DNA of 64,000 bases from Palsa-504 sp963790065 (GCA_963790065.1 CAWBNK010000005.1:372001-436000); one strand, 5' to 3'; shown: positions 1 through 8,854, counted from the stretch's first letter. The notes: a model not told the origin generated them from the letters alone. Numbers and translations are program-made.

Positions 1-145
1 AGCTTGCGCACCCTTGATCGCGACCGCCGCCCGGGACTCCAGAGCCGCGTCGCAAAGCTCGGCCACCGACTTCCGGATCTCCTGGCCCAGAGGCGCTCTG
101 TCCTTACTGAGGTTTTCGATGTTCCGCTGATAAAGAAGGAACCTC
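1..145 (-). other. possible partial coding relic at the left edge
   Basis: On the minus strand an open frame runs off the window edge and reads as an amphipathic helical stretch (NIENLSKDRAPLGQEIRKSV, then AELCDAALESRAAVAIKG). Its composition looks like real protein, but no start codon or ribosome site is visible upstream within the window. It could be the 5' part of a gene continuing beyond base 1 or a decayed fragment. The family is not recognised. Confidence 0.25.
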
Positions 146-565
146 GGGCCGGAGGACGGCGGGCGGGAATGAACAGGGCGCCGGATCGGCTCTACCATGC
201 GGTGGCAGTTGTCTTGTGTGTTCGTGTCGTCTGTACGCTCGCAGAGAACGATGTTGCGGGCGTCCCTTCAGGGATCCGGGGAAGTCGCGTCGAGAACCGG
301 CCTGGACCCAGGGTCCGAAGGGCCCGCAGGCCGTACACATCGCCTGAGCCAGGGCAGGCTAAGCCTGCTCAGTAAACAGTAGTCAGCCATGGGCCGACCC
401 ACATGTTGGCGTCGACTCACGTCATGTCCGTCGCCGCGACGTAGCGAGTGGCAGGGTAGTCACCCCCGCGCTCAATGAGACCTCGGCCGGGCGGCGCTGA
501 CATAACGTGGCCGGGGCAGGAACTAGCGGGGAGTCAGAGGCGCTTGTGGAGCAAGGTGGTTGTAC
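146..565. other. intergenic, no gene seen
   Basis: This stretch upstream of the helicase gene has short frames on both strands, none with coding-like composition, a ribosome site or a recognisable motif. No clear promoter or terminator was picked out by eye. Confidence 0.4.
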
Positions 566-2275
566 ATGATCGAGGATAACGGCGGTGGTGCGAGCGGCTT
601 CGCCGACCTGACGCTGGCCCCGGAACTGTGCCACGTGCTTTCTGGCCTCGGTTATGAGGAGCCCACACCGATACAGCTGGCCGCCATCCCGCCGCTGCTT
701 GAGGGCCGTGACCTGGTCGGCCAGGCGGCGACCGGGACGGGGAAGACGGCCGCCTTCGCGCTTCCCGTCCTCCAGCGGATACTCACCGAAGGCGAGCGGC
801 CACAGCCGCTCGCGCTGGTGCTCGTCCCTACGCGCGAGCTTGCGGTGCAGGTCTGTCAGGCGATGCGCAGCTACGGGCACGACATGGGTGCGCGCGTTCT
901 CGCGGTCTACGGCGGCGAGCCCATCGGCCGGCAGCTGGGGGCGCTCAAGCGTGGCGTCGATGTCGTCGTGGCGACGCCGGGGCGTGCGCTCGACCACATC
1001 AACCGGGGAACGCTGAAGCTGAGTGGCCTCGAGGTCGTCGTCCTCGATGAAGCGGACGAGATGCTCGACATGGGTTTCGCCGAGGAAATCGAGGCGATCC
1101 TCGCCACCACCCCCGGGGAGCGGCAGACCGCGCTGTTCTCGGCGACGATCCCGCCGCGGATCGACGGCATGGTGCGCCGCCACCTGCGCGACCCGGTGCG
1201 GGTCGAACTCGGTCGCCAGGCGTCGGCGGCAGCCGACGGATTGCTGGTGCGGCAAACTGCCTACCTCGTGCCGCGCGGGCACAAGGCCGCCGCCCTCGGT
1301 CGCGTGCTTGACCTGGAGCGGCCGACGGCCACGATCGTCTTCTGCCGTACCAGGGACGAAGTGGACCAGCTCACCGAGTCCCTGAACGGTCGTGGCTATC
1401 GCGCCGAGGCGCTGCACGGCGGTATGGACCAGAAGCAGCGCGACCGGGTCATGGCCCGGCTGCGCAGCCGGGCCATCGACCTTCTCGTGGCCACCGACGT
1501 GGCCGCCCGCGGTCTGGACATCGACCAGCTCACGCACGTGGTGAACTACGACGTGCCAAACGGGCCGGACTCGTACGTGCATCGCATCGGGCGCGTTGGC
1601 CGGGCCGGCCGCGAAGGCACCGCCATCACCCTGGCCGAGCCGCGCGAGCACAGGATGCTCAAGACCATCGAACGGGCGACCAAGCGGCCGATCGCGATCG
1701 AGAAGCTGCCGACCGTCGCCAAGCTGCGTGCCATGCGCTTGGAGCTGATGCGCACCGAGCTCCGGGAGAGCCTGCTCAAGGACGACGGCGACCTTGATGC
1801 CTTCCGGGCTGTCGTCAGGCCGCTCGGTGCGGAGTTCGACCTCTTCGAGGTGGCGCTCGCCGCGGTCAAGCTGGCCCATGAGGCAAGCGGAACACCTCGC
1901 GAGCAAGAAGAGATCCCCGCGGTCGAAATGCTGCCGGCGGAAGACCGCCGCGACAGCCGGAAGCCCAAACCAGGTGACCAGTGGCCGGCCGCCGGCGGTG
2001 ACCAGCGGCGTGGCCGCCGCGCGACTGCGGGCACGACCCGCCTGTTCGTGAGCACCGGCCGTTCCGCCGGAGTCCGGCCGCAGGATCTTGTGGGCGCTAT
2101 TACCGGCGAGTCGTCCCTCTCCGGCCGGGACATCGGTGCGATCGAGATCGCCGATCGTTTCTCCCTCGTCGAGGTTCCCGAGTCAGCCGCCGACGATGTG
2201 GTCAGGGCGCTCCGGGGGACGAGCATCAAGGGCCGGAAGGCAACCGTTCGCCGGGAACGCTTCTCGGCGCGGTAG
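566..2275 (+). CDS. DEAD-box ATP-dependent RNA helicase with DbpA-type C-terminal domain
   Basis: A cytoplasmic ATP-dependent RNA helicase of 569 aa. All core motifs are visible: Q motif near residues 30-37, motif I ATGTGKT (55-61), PTRELA (88-93), TPGR (137-140), DEAD (161-164), SAT (192-194), ATDVAARGLD and HRIGRVGRAG (339-348). The last ~80 residues, after a charged linker, resemble the DbpA RNA-binding domain of DeaD/CsdA-like helicases, which act in ribosome assembly and cold adaptation. ATG at 566 is chosen over the in-frame TTG at 560 because AAGGTGG at 553-559 sits six bases before the ATG. The gene stands alone. The family is certain; the exact RNA substrate is not. Confidence 0.95.
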   Translation: MIEDNGGGASGFADLTLAPELCHVLSGLGYEEPTPIQLAAIPPLLEGRDLVGQAATGTGKTAAFALPVLQRILTEGERPQPLALVLVPTRELAVQVCQAMRSYGHDMGARVLAVYGGEPIGRQLGALKRGVDVVVATPGRALDHINRGTLKLSGLEVVVLDEADEMLDMGFAEEIEAILATTPGERQTALFSATIPPRIDGMVRRHLRDPVRVELGRQASAAADGLLVRQTAYLVPRGHKAAALGRVLDLERPTATIVFCRTRDEVDQLTESLNGRGYRAEALHGGMDQKQRDRVMARLRSRAIDLLVATDVAARGLDIDQLTHVVNYDVPNGPDSYVHRIGRVGRAGREGTAITLAEPREHRMLKTIERATKRPIAIEKLPTVAKLRAMRLELMRTELRESLLKDDGDLDAFRAVVRPLGAEFDLFEVALAAVKLAHEASGTPREQEEIPAVEMLPAEDRRDSRKPKPGDQWPAAGGDQRRGRRATAGTTRLFVSTGRSAGVRPQDLVGAITGESSLSGRDIGAIEIADRFSLVEVPESAADDVVRALRGTSIKGRKATVRRERFSAR

Positions 2276-2399
2276 GACGGCCTTCCCAGCCGACGGCGGC
2301 CGGCGCCGACGCTGGATGACGGGCGCGATAGGCCCGGCGATCATGGCTTTTACCATGGTCGGCTGCGCCCAGCCAAGCAGCTGCCTGGTCTGCGCGCGT

Positions 2400-2510
2400 C
2401 TCGGCGCCCATCGCCTTCACGGCGGCGGCAGAGGCCTTAGAGCGGGCCAGGCCGGTGACCTCGTGCCCGGCCTTGATCAGGTCGGGGACGACGGCCGATC
2501 CGATGTGGCG
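2400..2510 (-). pseudogene. stump of an NAD(P)-binding SDR/epimerase N-terminus
   Basis: Read on the minus strand, this piece encodes GHIGSAVVPDLIKAGHEVTG-like sequence followed by LARSKASAAAVKAMGAE. This is the first beta-alpha-beta unit of extended SDR/NAD-dependent epimerase proteins. The expected leading beta strand (MRVFVTGATG-type) is missing upstream and the rest of the enzyme is missing downstream, so it is a relic. It lies between the helicase and the VOC gene. Confidence 0.5.
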
Positions 2511-2571
2511 TCACTCGGTATCCGGGGGACTGGCTACCGTCGATGTGGGGATTTATGGGTGACCTCGGCAT

Positions 2572-3043
2572 TCACTCAGACGTCTCGGCGGGTGTACCCG
2601 ACGGCCAGTGAGCGGGCGACCAGTCACCCTCTGGGTCCGTGGTCTGCCCCACTTCGATCACATAACCGTCGGGATCGCGGATGTAGCAGCGGGTCTCGTA
2701 CGGGTGCTGTTTCGGCGGCGTCAGGAACTGAGCGCCCCGGGCGCTCCATTCGGCGTACACGGCATCGATGTCTTTAACCCGGATATTGAGGAAGCTGCTG
2801 ACCCGGTCGGGATCACGCGGCGTCTCCAGGATGACCGTGGGCTTGTCGTCGGTCGGGCCGCCGCCGGTATTGATGATGATCCAGGTGTTGGCTAGCGCGA
2901 CATAGGTCAGCCCTCCGGGACCGGAGAAGGCCACCCTGCCGCCGAGTACCTCGGTGTAAAAGCGCCTGGAGCGCTCGACATCGTTCTGAGACTATGAAGT
3001 GAGCTAGCACAATTCCCTCTGGGGGCGGTGGGAGCTCGGCCAT
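2572..3043 (-). pseudogene. VOC/glyoxalase-family protein with a frameshift
   Basis: A vicinal-oxygen-chelate (glyoxalase/bleomycin-resistance fold) protein of about 155 aa. The start at 3043 has a good GGAGG six bases upstream and begins MAELPPPPEGIVLAHFIVSE. The rest of the protein (DVERSRRFYTEVLGG, then IRVKDIDAVYAEW and YIRDPDGYVIEVGQ) lies in another frame. One frame change near 2982 therefore breaks it, by a 1-bp insertion, a 2-bp deletion or a sequencing error. The C-terminal signature RDPDGYVIEV is typical of the family. If the shift is real, the protein is lost. Substrate unknown. Confidence 0.7.
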
Positions 3044-3648
3044 CTGGAACCTCCGCTGGTTGGGTCTGACGGCCCGCTTACCATAGGTCTGCAGCCGCTA
3101 TTACTTTTCGTGTCCTATTGGCTACTCGATACCATGCCCATGACGAGTCTCGGGACGGCCGGTGTGCCAGACCGCAGTCGACCAGATCGCCGAGGAAGAT
3201 GATCTGGCGCCCGCCTTCGTGCTTGGCATGACATAACCATCGCACCCAAGGCTCACGATCACCCCCGGGTAAATCCCTGGTCTTTGCCTGGTCGCCAGCA
3301 GCGATGAGGACCCTGGCCAGACTCACAGGAGTACGGTGCACGGCAGGCAGTGAGTCCGGCAGCGTGCGGGGAGGAAGTCGGCCAGCGAGGCACGCGCCGG
3401 ATGCAGCGAGCGACCGCACCGCGCCGACCTGACCCGCCTGGCCCTGGCCGAGGGCCTGGTCTAGCCCCAGCTTGCCGCCTGCCCAGCCGGGAAACCGGGT
3501 CGCGGTGCCTGTGGGTCGTCTGACCCCTGGCCGCCTCGGCGGTGCAAGAGGGGTCGGCCGGCCTCTGCCCGGCGCAGGCCCGGACGCGCGAGCCTACCGC
3601 TACAGGGCCGCGAGAGCCGGCCAGATCCGAGCAGATAGGACCCAGATC
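3044..3648. other. intergenic stretch without a convincing gene
   Basis: About 600 bp between the VOC gene and the secreted-protein stump. A minus-strand frame (3078-3419) and a short plus-strand tail ending at a TAG near 3464 (reading RADLTRLALAEGLV) could be remnants. Neither has a start signal nor matches a family I recognise. Confidence 0.35.
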
Positions 3649-3966
3649 ATGAGCACACAGCCTTCTCACCAGCGATCTCGCCACTGGATGGCCACCTGGG
3701 CGGCTGGCCCACGCCTGGGCCGTCTGGCCGCGGTGCTGGCCGTGGTCGTCTCCGGCCTGCTGGCATCCGCCGTAGCCGCGACGGCCGCGTTCGCTAACTC
3801 GATACCGATCGGGGACGGGGGCGCCGTCCCCATCGCGCCGGCCTCGCCCGCGATCGTCCAGGTGGTCAGTACCGGTGGCATGGCGGGCTGGCAGATTGGG
3901 CTGGCTGATTCCCAGCCATACAATGAGCTGCGGGAGCGGCGTGTGGCGAAGGAGCGTCGTCGGTGA
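3649..3966 (+). CDS. truncated secreted/membrane-anchored small protein
   Basis: A 105-aa product with a classic actinomycete export region: basic N-terminus, then a hydrophobic stretch (LAAVLAVVVSGLLASAVAAT) and a small-residue cleavage region. Members of this kind usually continue after GGMAGWQI with a second membrane helix and a basic tail. Here the frame instead runs into a charged, unrelated end (NELRERRVAKERRR). The 3' part therefore appears to have been replaced or deleted near 3895. The stop overlaps the GTG start of the following dioxygenase, whose ribosome site lies inside this frame, so translation may be coupled. Function unknown. Confidence 0.5.
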   Translation: MSTQPSHQRSRHWMATWAAGPRLGRLAAVLAVVVSGLLASAVAATAAFANSIPIGDGGAVPIAPASPAIVQVVSTGGMAGWQIGLADSQPYNELRERRVAKERRR

Positions 3967-4958
3967 CCGGGATTCTCACCGAGCCGGTATCGGCTCCGAA
4001 TGTATGGAGAGGCGACGAACTCGCCGACGCCGGCCGCTGGGTCATTCGTTTCACCGAGGAAGACTTCGCCGATTTCGAGCGAGCGCTCGCGCATGTCTCC
4101 AGGAACCACCTCAAGGACGTCACCCGGATCCGGGCAGAGGATTTCCCGCTTCCTCATTTCCACGAGCGGATCGATGACATCGTGAACCGGCTGGAACATG
4201 GTCTAGGGCTCGTCCTGCTGCGCGGGCTGCCCATCTACGACAGGTTCAGCGTGGACGAGGCAACAATTATCTACTGGGGAATGGGCCGGCACATGGGGAA
4301 TCTCGTGCCGCAAAACCGCAAAGGCGACCTGATAGGCCATATACGAGACCTCGGCAGGCGCGGCCCGTACGAGCGAGCGTATGCAACCAGCGAAGATCTG
4401 GGGTTCCACACAGACTCCACCGATTTCGTGGGCCTGATGTGCCTGCGCCCTGCGCTCTATGGCGGGGAGAGCTTCGTCGCCAGTTCCGGGCTGCTGTACA
4501 ACTTCGTCGTCGGCGAGCAGCCCGGGTACCTGCCCATCCTCAGTAAGAACTTCCCGACCGACTGGCGCAGCGAGGAACCGCCAGGATCACCCGGCTGGTA
4601 CCTGGAGCCCCTCTACAGCTACTTCGGAGGAGCGCTCTCGGCGACCGTCAGGACCGGCCGCGCGATGTCAGCCATGCGCTTCCCCGAGGTGCCCAGGCTC
4701 ACCGCGGACGAGGTCTCCTGCTTCATGTATTTCGACTCGCTGCCGAAGAGGCCAGGCGTCGCTCTCGGCATGCAACTCCAGACCGGCGACCTGCAGTTCA
4801 TCAACAACTTCGTGACGTTGCACACCCGCACGGCATTCGTCGACGACGCCGAGGACCCAGCACGGCAACGGCACCTGCTGCGGCTGTGGATCAGCCGGCC
4901 CGAGGCCAGGCCCCTCTGCCCCGAGTACGCGGCCTGGCGCAGCGGGTACCCGAGGTGA
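3963..4958 (+). CDS. TauD/TfdA-type Fe(II)/2-oxoglutarate dioxygenase-like protein
   Basis: A 331-aa cytoplasmic oxygenase of the TauD/TfdA/clavaminate-synthase-like superfamily, which oxidises a small molecule using Fe(II) and usually 2-oxoglutarate. The facial triad is visible as H149-x-D151 (GFHTDSTD) and distal H287 (FVTLHTR). R307 in RHLLRLW is at the place of the cosubstrate-binding arginine. GTG at 3963 is supported by AAGGAG at 3949-3954, eight bases upstream, and overlaps the stop of the preceding short gene by four bases. No pathway neighbours are present, so the substrate is open. The gene ends before a strong hairpin. Confidence 0.85.
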   Translation: MTGILTEPVSAPNVWRGDELADAGRWVIRFTEEDFADFERALAHVSRNHLKDVTRIRAEDFPLPHFHERIDDIVNRLEHGLGLVLLRGLPIYDRFSVDEATIIYWGMGRHMGNLVPQNRKGDLIGHIRDLGRRGPYERAYATSEDLGFHTDSTDFVGLMCLRPALYGGESFVASSGLLYNFVVGEQPGYLPILSKNFPTDWRSEEPPGSPGWYLEPLYSYFGGALSATVRTGRAMSAMRFPEVPRLTADEVSCFMYFDSLPKRPGVALGMQLQTGDLQFINNFVTLHTRTAFVDDAEDPARQRHLLRLWISRPEARPLCPEYAAWRSGYPR

Positions 4959-5128
4959 CGACGCCAGCCAGCCCGATGGCCGCAAAATGCCCGGGCCGTG
5001 CCCCGGTGATCAAGCACACCGGCTGCTCACGAGCCCCCTGTTCACACTCGTCCAGCGGGCTGTCTTAGCAGGCTGCTCCAGCTGTGCTCTCCCGAGGTAA
5101 AGAGACGGGCGCACCAGGGAGCATCACT

Positions 5129-5165
5129 GCAGGGCCGGAGAGGGAAGGTCCCTCCCTGGCCCTGC
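5129..5165. terminator. hairpin between convergent genes
   Basis: GCAGGGCC at 5129-5136 pairs with GGCCCTGC at 5158-5165, with more pairing inside (AGGGA with TCCCT). It lies between the dioxygenase ending at 4958 and the SDR ending at 5197, so it may serve both transcripts. There is no T-run. Confidence 0.5.
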
Positions 5166-5196
5166 CCCCGTGAAGACGAGATGCCGTGCCTGAGTG

Positions 5197-5949
5197 CTAC
5201 GCCGCGTTCCGGCCGCCGTCGACGTCGAGAACGGCGCCGTGGACGAAGCTGGCCTCGTCGCCGGCGAGGTAGCCGATGGCGGATGCGATCTCGTCCGGTG
5301 CGGCCGGGCGCCCGGCCGGGGCCATGGATGCGAGCACGTTGAGCTGGCTGCCCATCGCTTCCGTGCCCTCGGTGCGGGTCGGCCCTGGGCTGACCGCGTT
5401 GACCCGGACGCCGCTGGGACCGAACTCGGCCGCCCAGGCCTTGGTGAGCAGGGTGAGTGCGGCCTTGCTCGACCCGTACAGGCCCATGCCGGCGATCCCG
5501 AAGTGGGCGACCATGGTCAGCACGTTGACGACGGCTCCCTTGCCGCGGGCGGCCATAGCGGGAGCGAGCTCGGCGACCAGGATGAAGGGGGCCTTGACGT
5601 TGACGGCGTAGACAGTGTCGATGTCGGCGTCGCTGGCGTCCGGTGTGGGCCCGAAGGGAAAGACGCCGGCGTTGTTGACGAGGATGTCGACGTGGCCGCC
5701 GCCCAGCTCGACGGCCCGGCGGGCGAGCGCGCGCACCGAGTCGGCGTCGGCCAAGTCCGCGGCGATGAAATCGGCTTTCCCGCCCGCGGCGCGGATAGCG
5801 TCGACCGCTGCCTCGCCGCGCCCGGGATCACGTCCGCTGACCAGGACGTGCGCGCCGCGTCGAGCCAGCCGGACGGCCGTGGCGCGTCCGATGCCGCTGG
5901 TCGCGCCGGTGATCAGGGCCGTGCTGCCGGCAAGGTCGGTGGAAGTCAT
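5197..5949 (-). CDS. SDR-family oxidoreductase
   Basis: A 250-aa classical short-chain dehydrogenase/reductase acting on a small carbonyl or alcohol with NAD(P). The cofactor motif TGATSGIG is at 14-21, NNAG at 92-95, the structural Asn at 117, and Y158-x3-K162. The position of the catalytic serine, 13 residues before the tyrosine, is Thr145, which may lower or change activity. The start at 5949 is chosen because AAAGGGA lies just upstream; a longer frame to 5988 would run through the operator. It is transcribed divergently from the TetR gene at 6042 and is the likely target of that repressor. Substrate unknown. Confidence 0.88.
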   Translation of the reverse strand: MTSTDLAGSTALITGATSGIGRATAVRLARRGAHVLVSGRDPGRGEAAVDAIRAAGGKADFIAADLADADSVRALARRAVELGGGHVDILVNNAGVFPFGPTPDASDADIDTVYAVNVKAPFILVAELAPAMAARGKGAVVNVLTMVAHFGIAGMGLYGSSKAALTLLTKAWAAEFGPSGVRVNAVSPGPTRTEGTEAMGSQLNVLASMAPAGRPAAPDEIASAIGYLAGDEASFVHGAVLDVDGGRNAA

Positions 5950-5970
5950 GTGAGTCCCTTTCGCAGTAAT

Positions 5971-6025
5971 CTGGGTTGTTTGATCCACTATGGCGAGGCA
6001 AAACTGGGTTGTCCAATCCAGTTTT
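5971..6025. promoter_or_regulatory. two TetR operator copies in the SDR/TetR gap
   Basis: A perfect inverted repeat AAAACTGG (6000-6007) / CCAGTTTT (6018-6025) has a second inner pair TTG/CAA. Its core CTGGGTTGTCCAATCCA recurs as CTGGGTTGTTTGATCCA at 5971-5987. Both lie between divergent starts at 5949 and 6042. TAGGCT at 6030-6035 followed by GTG at 6042 suggests a leaderless TetR transcript whose -35 region is covered by the palindrome. Confidence 0.65.
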
Positions 6026-6041
6026 CTGGTAGGCTCCGGGT

Positions 6042-6698
6042 GTGAGCAAGCACGAGACCGGAGCGCCAGCGGGGCGCCCGCTGACCCGGCGCGGGCGCGA
6101 GACCCGGCACCGGATCGTCGCGGCAGCGGCGGAGCTGATGTTCGACAACGGGGTGGCGGAGGCCACGCTGGAGGACATCCGGGCGGCCGCCGGGGTGAGC
6201 GGGTCGCAGGTGTATCACTACTTCGAGGACAAGCAGGCCCTGGTCCGCGCCGTCATCGACTACCAGACAGACGCGGTGCTCGAGGCCCAGGGGGCGCACC
6301 TGGACCGCCTGGACTCGATGGCGGGCCTGCGGGCCTGGCGCGATTTCCTGGTCGAGCACCAGCGCCGGCTCGGCTGCCGCGGCGGATGCCCGATCGGCGC
6401 CCTGGGCGCCGAGGTGGCCGAGACCGATGCCGTGGCCCGGCTGGCCGCGGCCCGGGGGCTGCGCCGCTGGGAAGGACGGATCCGTGAGGGATTCCAGGCC
6501 ATGCACGCGCGCGGCGACCTGGCCCCGGGCACGGACCCGGATGACCTCGCGCTCGCGACGCTGGCCGCCCTGCAGGGAGGCTTGCTGCTGACCCAGCTCC
6601 AGCGCGACACCAGGCCGCTCGAAGTCACGCTGGACGCGATGCTCGACCGCGTCCAGACCCTGACCACCGAGAGGTCGCGATCGGGCGGCTCGGGGTAG
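6042..6698 (+). CDS. TetR-family transcriptional regulator
   Basis: A 218-aa one-component repressor. The N-terminal HTH covers roughly residues 20-66 (TRHRIVAAAAELMFDNGV, then TLEDIRAAAGVSGSQVYHYF). The C-terminal ligand domain carries the GCPIGALGAE segment seen in a TetR subgroup with a conserved cysteine. It is divergent from the SDR gene, and the two operators between them imply auto-repression and control of the SDR. No ribosome site precedes GTG 6042, but a -10-like TAGGCT seven bases upstream fits a leaderless mRNA. The ligand is unknown and may be an electrophile or the SDR substrate. Confidence 0.9.
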   Translation: MSKHETGAPAGRPLTRRGRETRHRIVAAAAELMFDNGVAEATLEDIRAAAGVSGSQVYHYFEDKQALVRAVIDYQTDAVLEAQGAHLDRLDSMAGLRAWRDFLVEHQRRLGCRGGCPIGALGAEVAETDAVARLAAARGLRRWEGRIREGFQAMHARGDLAPGTDPDDLALATLAALQGGLLLTQLQRDTRPLEVTLDAMLDRVQTLTTERSRSGGSG

Positions 6699-7007
6699 GA
6701 CCAGCCGTGCCGTGTGTGCTGCCGCCTCACTAGGGGGCGGCCAGTTAGCGGGGCCATAATCTGGACCCGACACAAAACCCCACGCGCCTGATCTGTGGAA
6801 ACGCGCCCTGGAATCTTCAACCCATAACATATCTGCAGGTCAGGGCTTGATCATTTGTGTCCGAGGCCCGAGGCCTACCAATTGCACATGGTGATTCGAT
6901 CGCATTGACCAGGACTTTTGTTCTTGGTGGTGCCCGGTGATGGCAGCGGATTGGGTTGTCAGGTGGACGATTGCTGGGGCTGTGGTCGCTAACCGGGTCC
7001 TCGCTGA

Positions 7008-7216
7008 GAAGCCGAGGCCCTCCGCACGGCGTTGGAGGACTTCTCGAACGCGCCGCAGCCCGGCCGCCCGTGGGAGCTGGATGGTAAGGCGATCTCGGAC
7101 CAGGTCGGCCCGGAGGCACATGGCCGGGCCGAGCTTTTGCGCTATGCACGGCATCAAGCGGTGCTGATCTACGTCAACGCCCATGATCACCTGCTGACCC
7201 TAGGCAGGATCCGGTT
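7008..7216 (+). pseudogene. N-terminal fragment of a conserved actinomycete protein
   Basis: After an in-frame stop at 7005 the frame reads EAEALRTALEDFSNAPQPG, then PWELDGKAISDQVGPEAHG and AVLIYVNAHDHLLTLGRI. This resembles the start of a large uncharacterised actinomycete protein, then breaks into unrelated sequence at about 7212. No intact start is present. The 300 bp before it (6699-7007) show nothing convincing. Confidence 0.4.
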
Positions 7217-7298
7217 CAGGCATCGCGCAGGCGCAGGAGCAGGCCCCGCGGCCAGCAGCGCGGCCGCGGCCCATCCCGCCAGCGCGCGCCGCGCGTCC

Positions 7299-7862
7299 TC
7301 AGAAGATAAAGGGGATCAGCATTTTCGTGGACTGCTGGTACTCCGGATAGGCACTGGGGAAGAGCCTGGTCATATTGCGCTCCTCCACGAAGGCGCTGTA
7401 GATGAAGTACCCGCCGATCAGTGCCACGGCGATCAGCCACCAGACGCTGACGGCGATCGCCGAGCCGATTATCGCCAGCAGGATGCCGGTGTAAATCGGG
7501 TGCCGGATCGTCCGGTACGGGCCGGACGTGACCAGCTCGGGGTCTTCCTTCGTGGACGTCGGCATTCCCCAGTTCCGGCCGAGGTAGATCCGCGCCCAGA
7601 CGGCCAGTCCCAGGCCGAGGACCCAGATCGCGAGGCCGACGCCCCACAGGACCGGGTCTCTGACGTATCCGACGCCATGCCCGTTCAGCACCCGCAGCCG
7701 GACCAGGAGCACGACGACCAGGATGAGCACCACCCGGACGCCCGCGAAGCGCGCCCAGTTGCCCCGTCCCCGCTGTCCCCGCTTGGCCCCGGCGGATGCG
7801 GCGAACCAGCCCACCCAGAAGATGACCCAGCCCACGCCGATCACGATGTCAACCACTCGCAT
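7299..7862 (-). CDS. isoprenylcysteine carboxyl methyltransferase-like membrane protein
   Basis: A 187-aa integral membrane protein with four to five hydrophobic segments. It carries the ICMT/PEMT-type signature TSGPYRTIRHPIYTG near residues 111-125 and a C-terminal EERNMTRLFP.AYPEYQQ motif. These families methylate lipids or prenylated/isoprenoid substrates using S-adenosylmethionine at the membrane. The start at 7862 follows GGAGGG seven bases upstream. In bacteria the real substrate is usually unknown. It is flanked by gene fragments on both sides, so no operon partner helps. Family call good, substrate not inferable. Confidence 0.82.
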   Translation of the reverse strand: MRVVDIVIGVGWVIFWVGWFAASAGAKRGQRGRGNWARFAGVRVVLILVVVLLVRLRVLNGHGVGYVRDPVLWGVGLAIWVLGLGLAVWARIYLGRNWGMPTSTKEDPELVTSGPYRTIRHPIYTGILLAIIGSAIAVSVWWLIAVALIGGYFIYSAFVEERNMTRLFPSAYPEYQQSTKMLIPFIF

Positions 7863-7952
7863 CGAAGTACCCCTCCGTTCGCTACTGGGCCGGCAGCCTG
7901 ATCAGGCCAGTCCCGTACACGGTCCCCGCGTCATAGATCACGCCTCTGGTCT

Positions 7953-8390
7953 TCATGCGGCGCCGGCCCGGTCGCGCAGCGGGAGGGCGAAGTCGCTGCC
8001 GCCGCGCCTGCTGGCGTCGGTCACTGGCGCGGTGGTAGTCAGAAGGGTAACGCGCAGGGGCAGGTCACTGGGCTGCCGCTGCTGCTCGGCCGCCCAGGCC
8101 CTGAACGAATCCGAGAGGAGATGCTCCTGCGCCGCCGTCAGCGGGTCCTGGGGCAGGTGAATGTAGGCCTCCTGGTGCGCAGGCTCGGTGCGCAGGGTGA
8201 GTCCGGGGAAACTGGCGGCAAGCTGGCCGGCCAGGTCCTGCGGCACCGGGAAGCAGAACTCCACCGGGCCCTCGCTGTCCTGGTTCACCTCCCCGTAGTA
8301 GATCAGGAACGCGGCCCCAGCGACGCCGTCTACCCGCGGCGGCGGCTGGGCCGTACTGCGCCCGAACCGATCGATCTGTAGGTGCCTGCC
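7953..8390 (-). pseudogene. effector-binding (GyrI-like) domain fragment of a MerR regulator
   Basis: The minus strand encodes FLIYYGEVNQDSEGPVEFCF, then QLAASFPGLTLRTEPAHQEA and YIHLPQDPLTAAQEHLL. This matches the C-terminal GyrI-like ligand domain found in MerR-type regulators. The DNA-binding N-terminus is absent: the frame continues upstream with non-coding-like sequence and antisense to another fragment. It is a 3' stump ending at the TGA at 7953. Confidence 0.5.
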
Positions 8391-8499
8391 ATGCACCTGT
8401 AGCCGTGCTGCGGGGACGTCGGGCACGCCCGAGCGAAATGCTGACCGGCCAGCCGGGTAGACAGGATGGGTAGCTGCACGGCGCATCCGAGACAAAGTT

Positions 8500-8718
8500 G
8501 TGAGATCAGGGGCGAGGAGAAAGCGCGCGCTGGAAATCGCCGAACGGATCGCGAGCTTCCCGCAGGCCACGCTGCTGGCCGACCGATGGGGACTGCTCGA
8601 GGGGCTCGACCAGCGGATGGAGTTCACCGCGCAGCGCGACGTGCGCTCTCTGAAAGAGGTGGCTGGCGACGCGGAGCAGGCGTCGGCGCGGTTCGCCTCT
8701 GGCGGTCGGGGAGGCTGA
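8500..8718 (+). pseudogene. C-terminal stump of an enoyl-CoA hydratase (crotonase family)
   Basis: The frame reads RALEIAERIASFPQATLLAD followed by RWGLLEGLDQRMEF and ends SARFASGGRGG. This is the typical last ~65 residues of an enoyl-CoA hydratase/isomerase, the trimerisation helices and tail. The catalytic N-terminal two thirds are missing and the upstream sequence belongs to another relic. It is followed 13 bp later by a thioesterase-like stump, suggesting the two were once neighbours in an acyl-CoA operon. Confidence 0.5.
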
Positions 8719-8731
8719 CGGCACAACTACT

Positions 8732-8854
8732 ATGGCGACGCTGTCCATCGACCGGCGGTTCTGCGGGCCTCCGGGCTCGGGCAACGGTGGCTATACGGCC
8801 GGGCGCCTCGCCGCGCTGACCGGCGGCCTTGCAGGGCTCCGGTGGCAGGGTTAA
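8732..8854 (+). pseudogene. N-terminal stump of a thioesterase-like (hotdog) protein
   Basis: The ATG at 8732 opens a 40-aa frame with the motif RRFCGPPGSGNGGYTAGRLA, typical of the first residues of actinomycete acyl-CoA thioesterase-like hotdog proteins. It then breaks and stops at 8854. The order, after a crotonase tail, suggests remains of one acyl-CoA metabolism operon cut by a deletion near 8830. Confidence 0.45.

Noticed and set aside
422..1906. 494-codon open frame on the minus strand opposite the helicase
   Set aside because: Shadow frame produced by GC-biased third positions of the DEAD-box gene; low-complexity Arg/His/Gly text and no family motif.
3078..3419. 113-codon minus-strand frame
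   Set aside because: No ribosome site, mixed composition, no family recognised.
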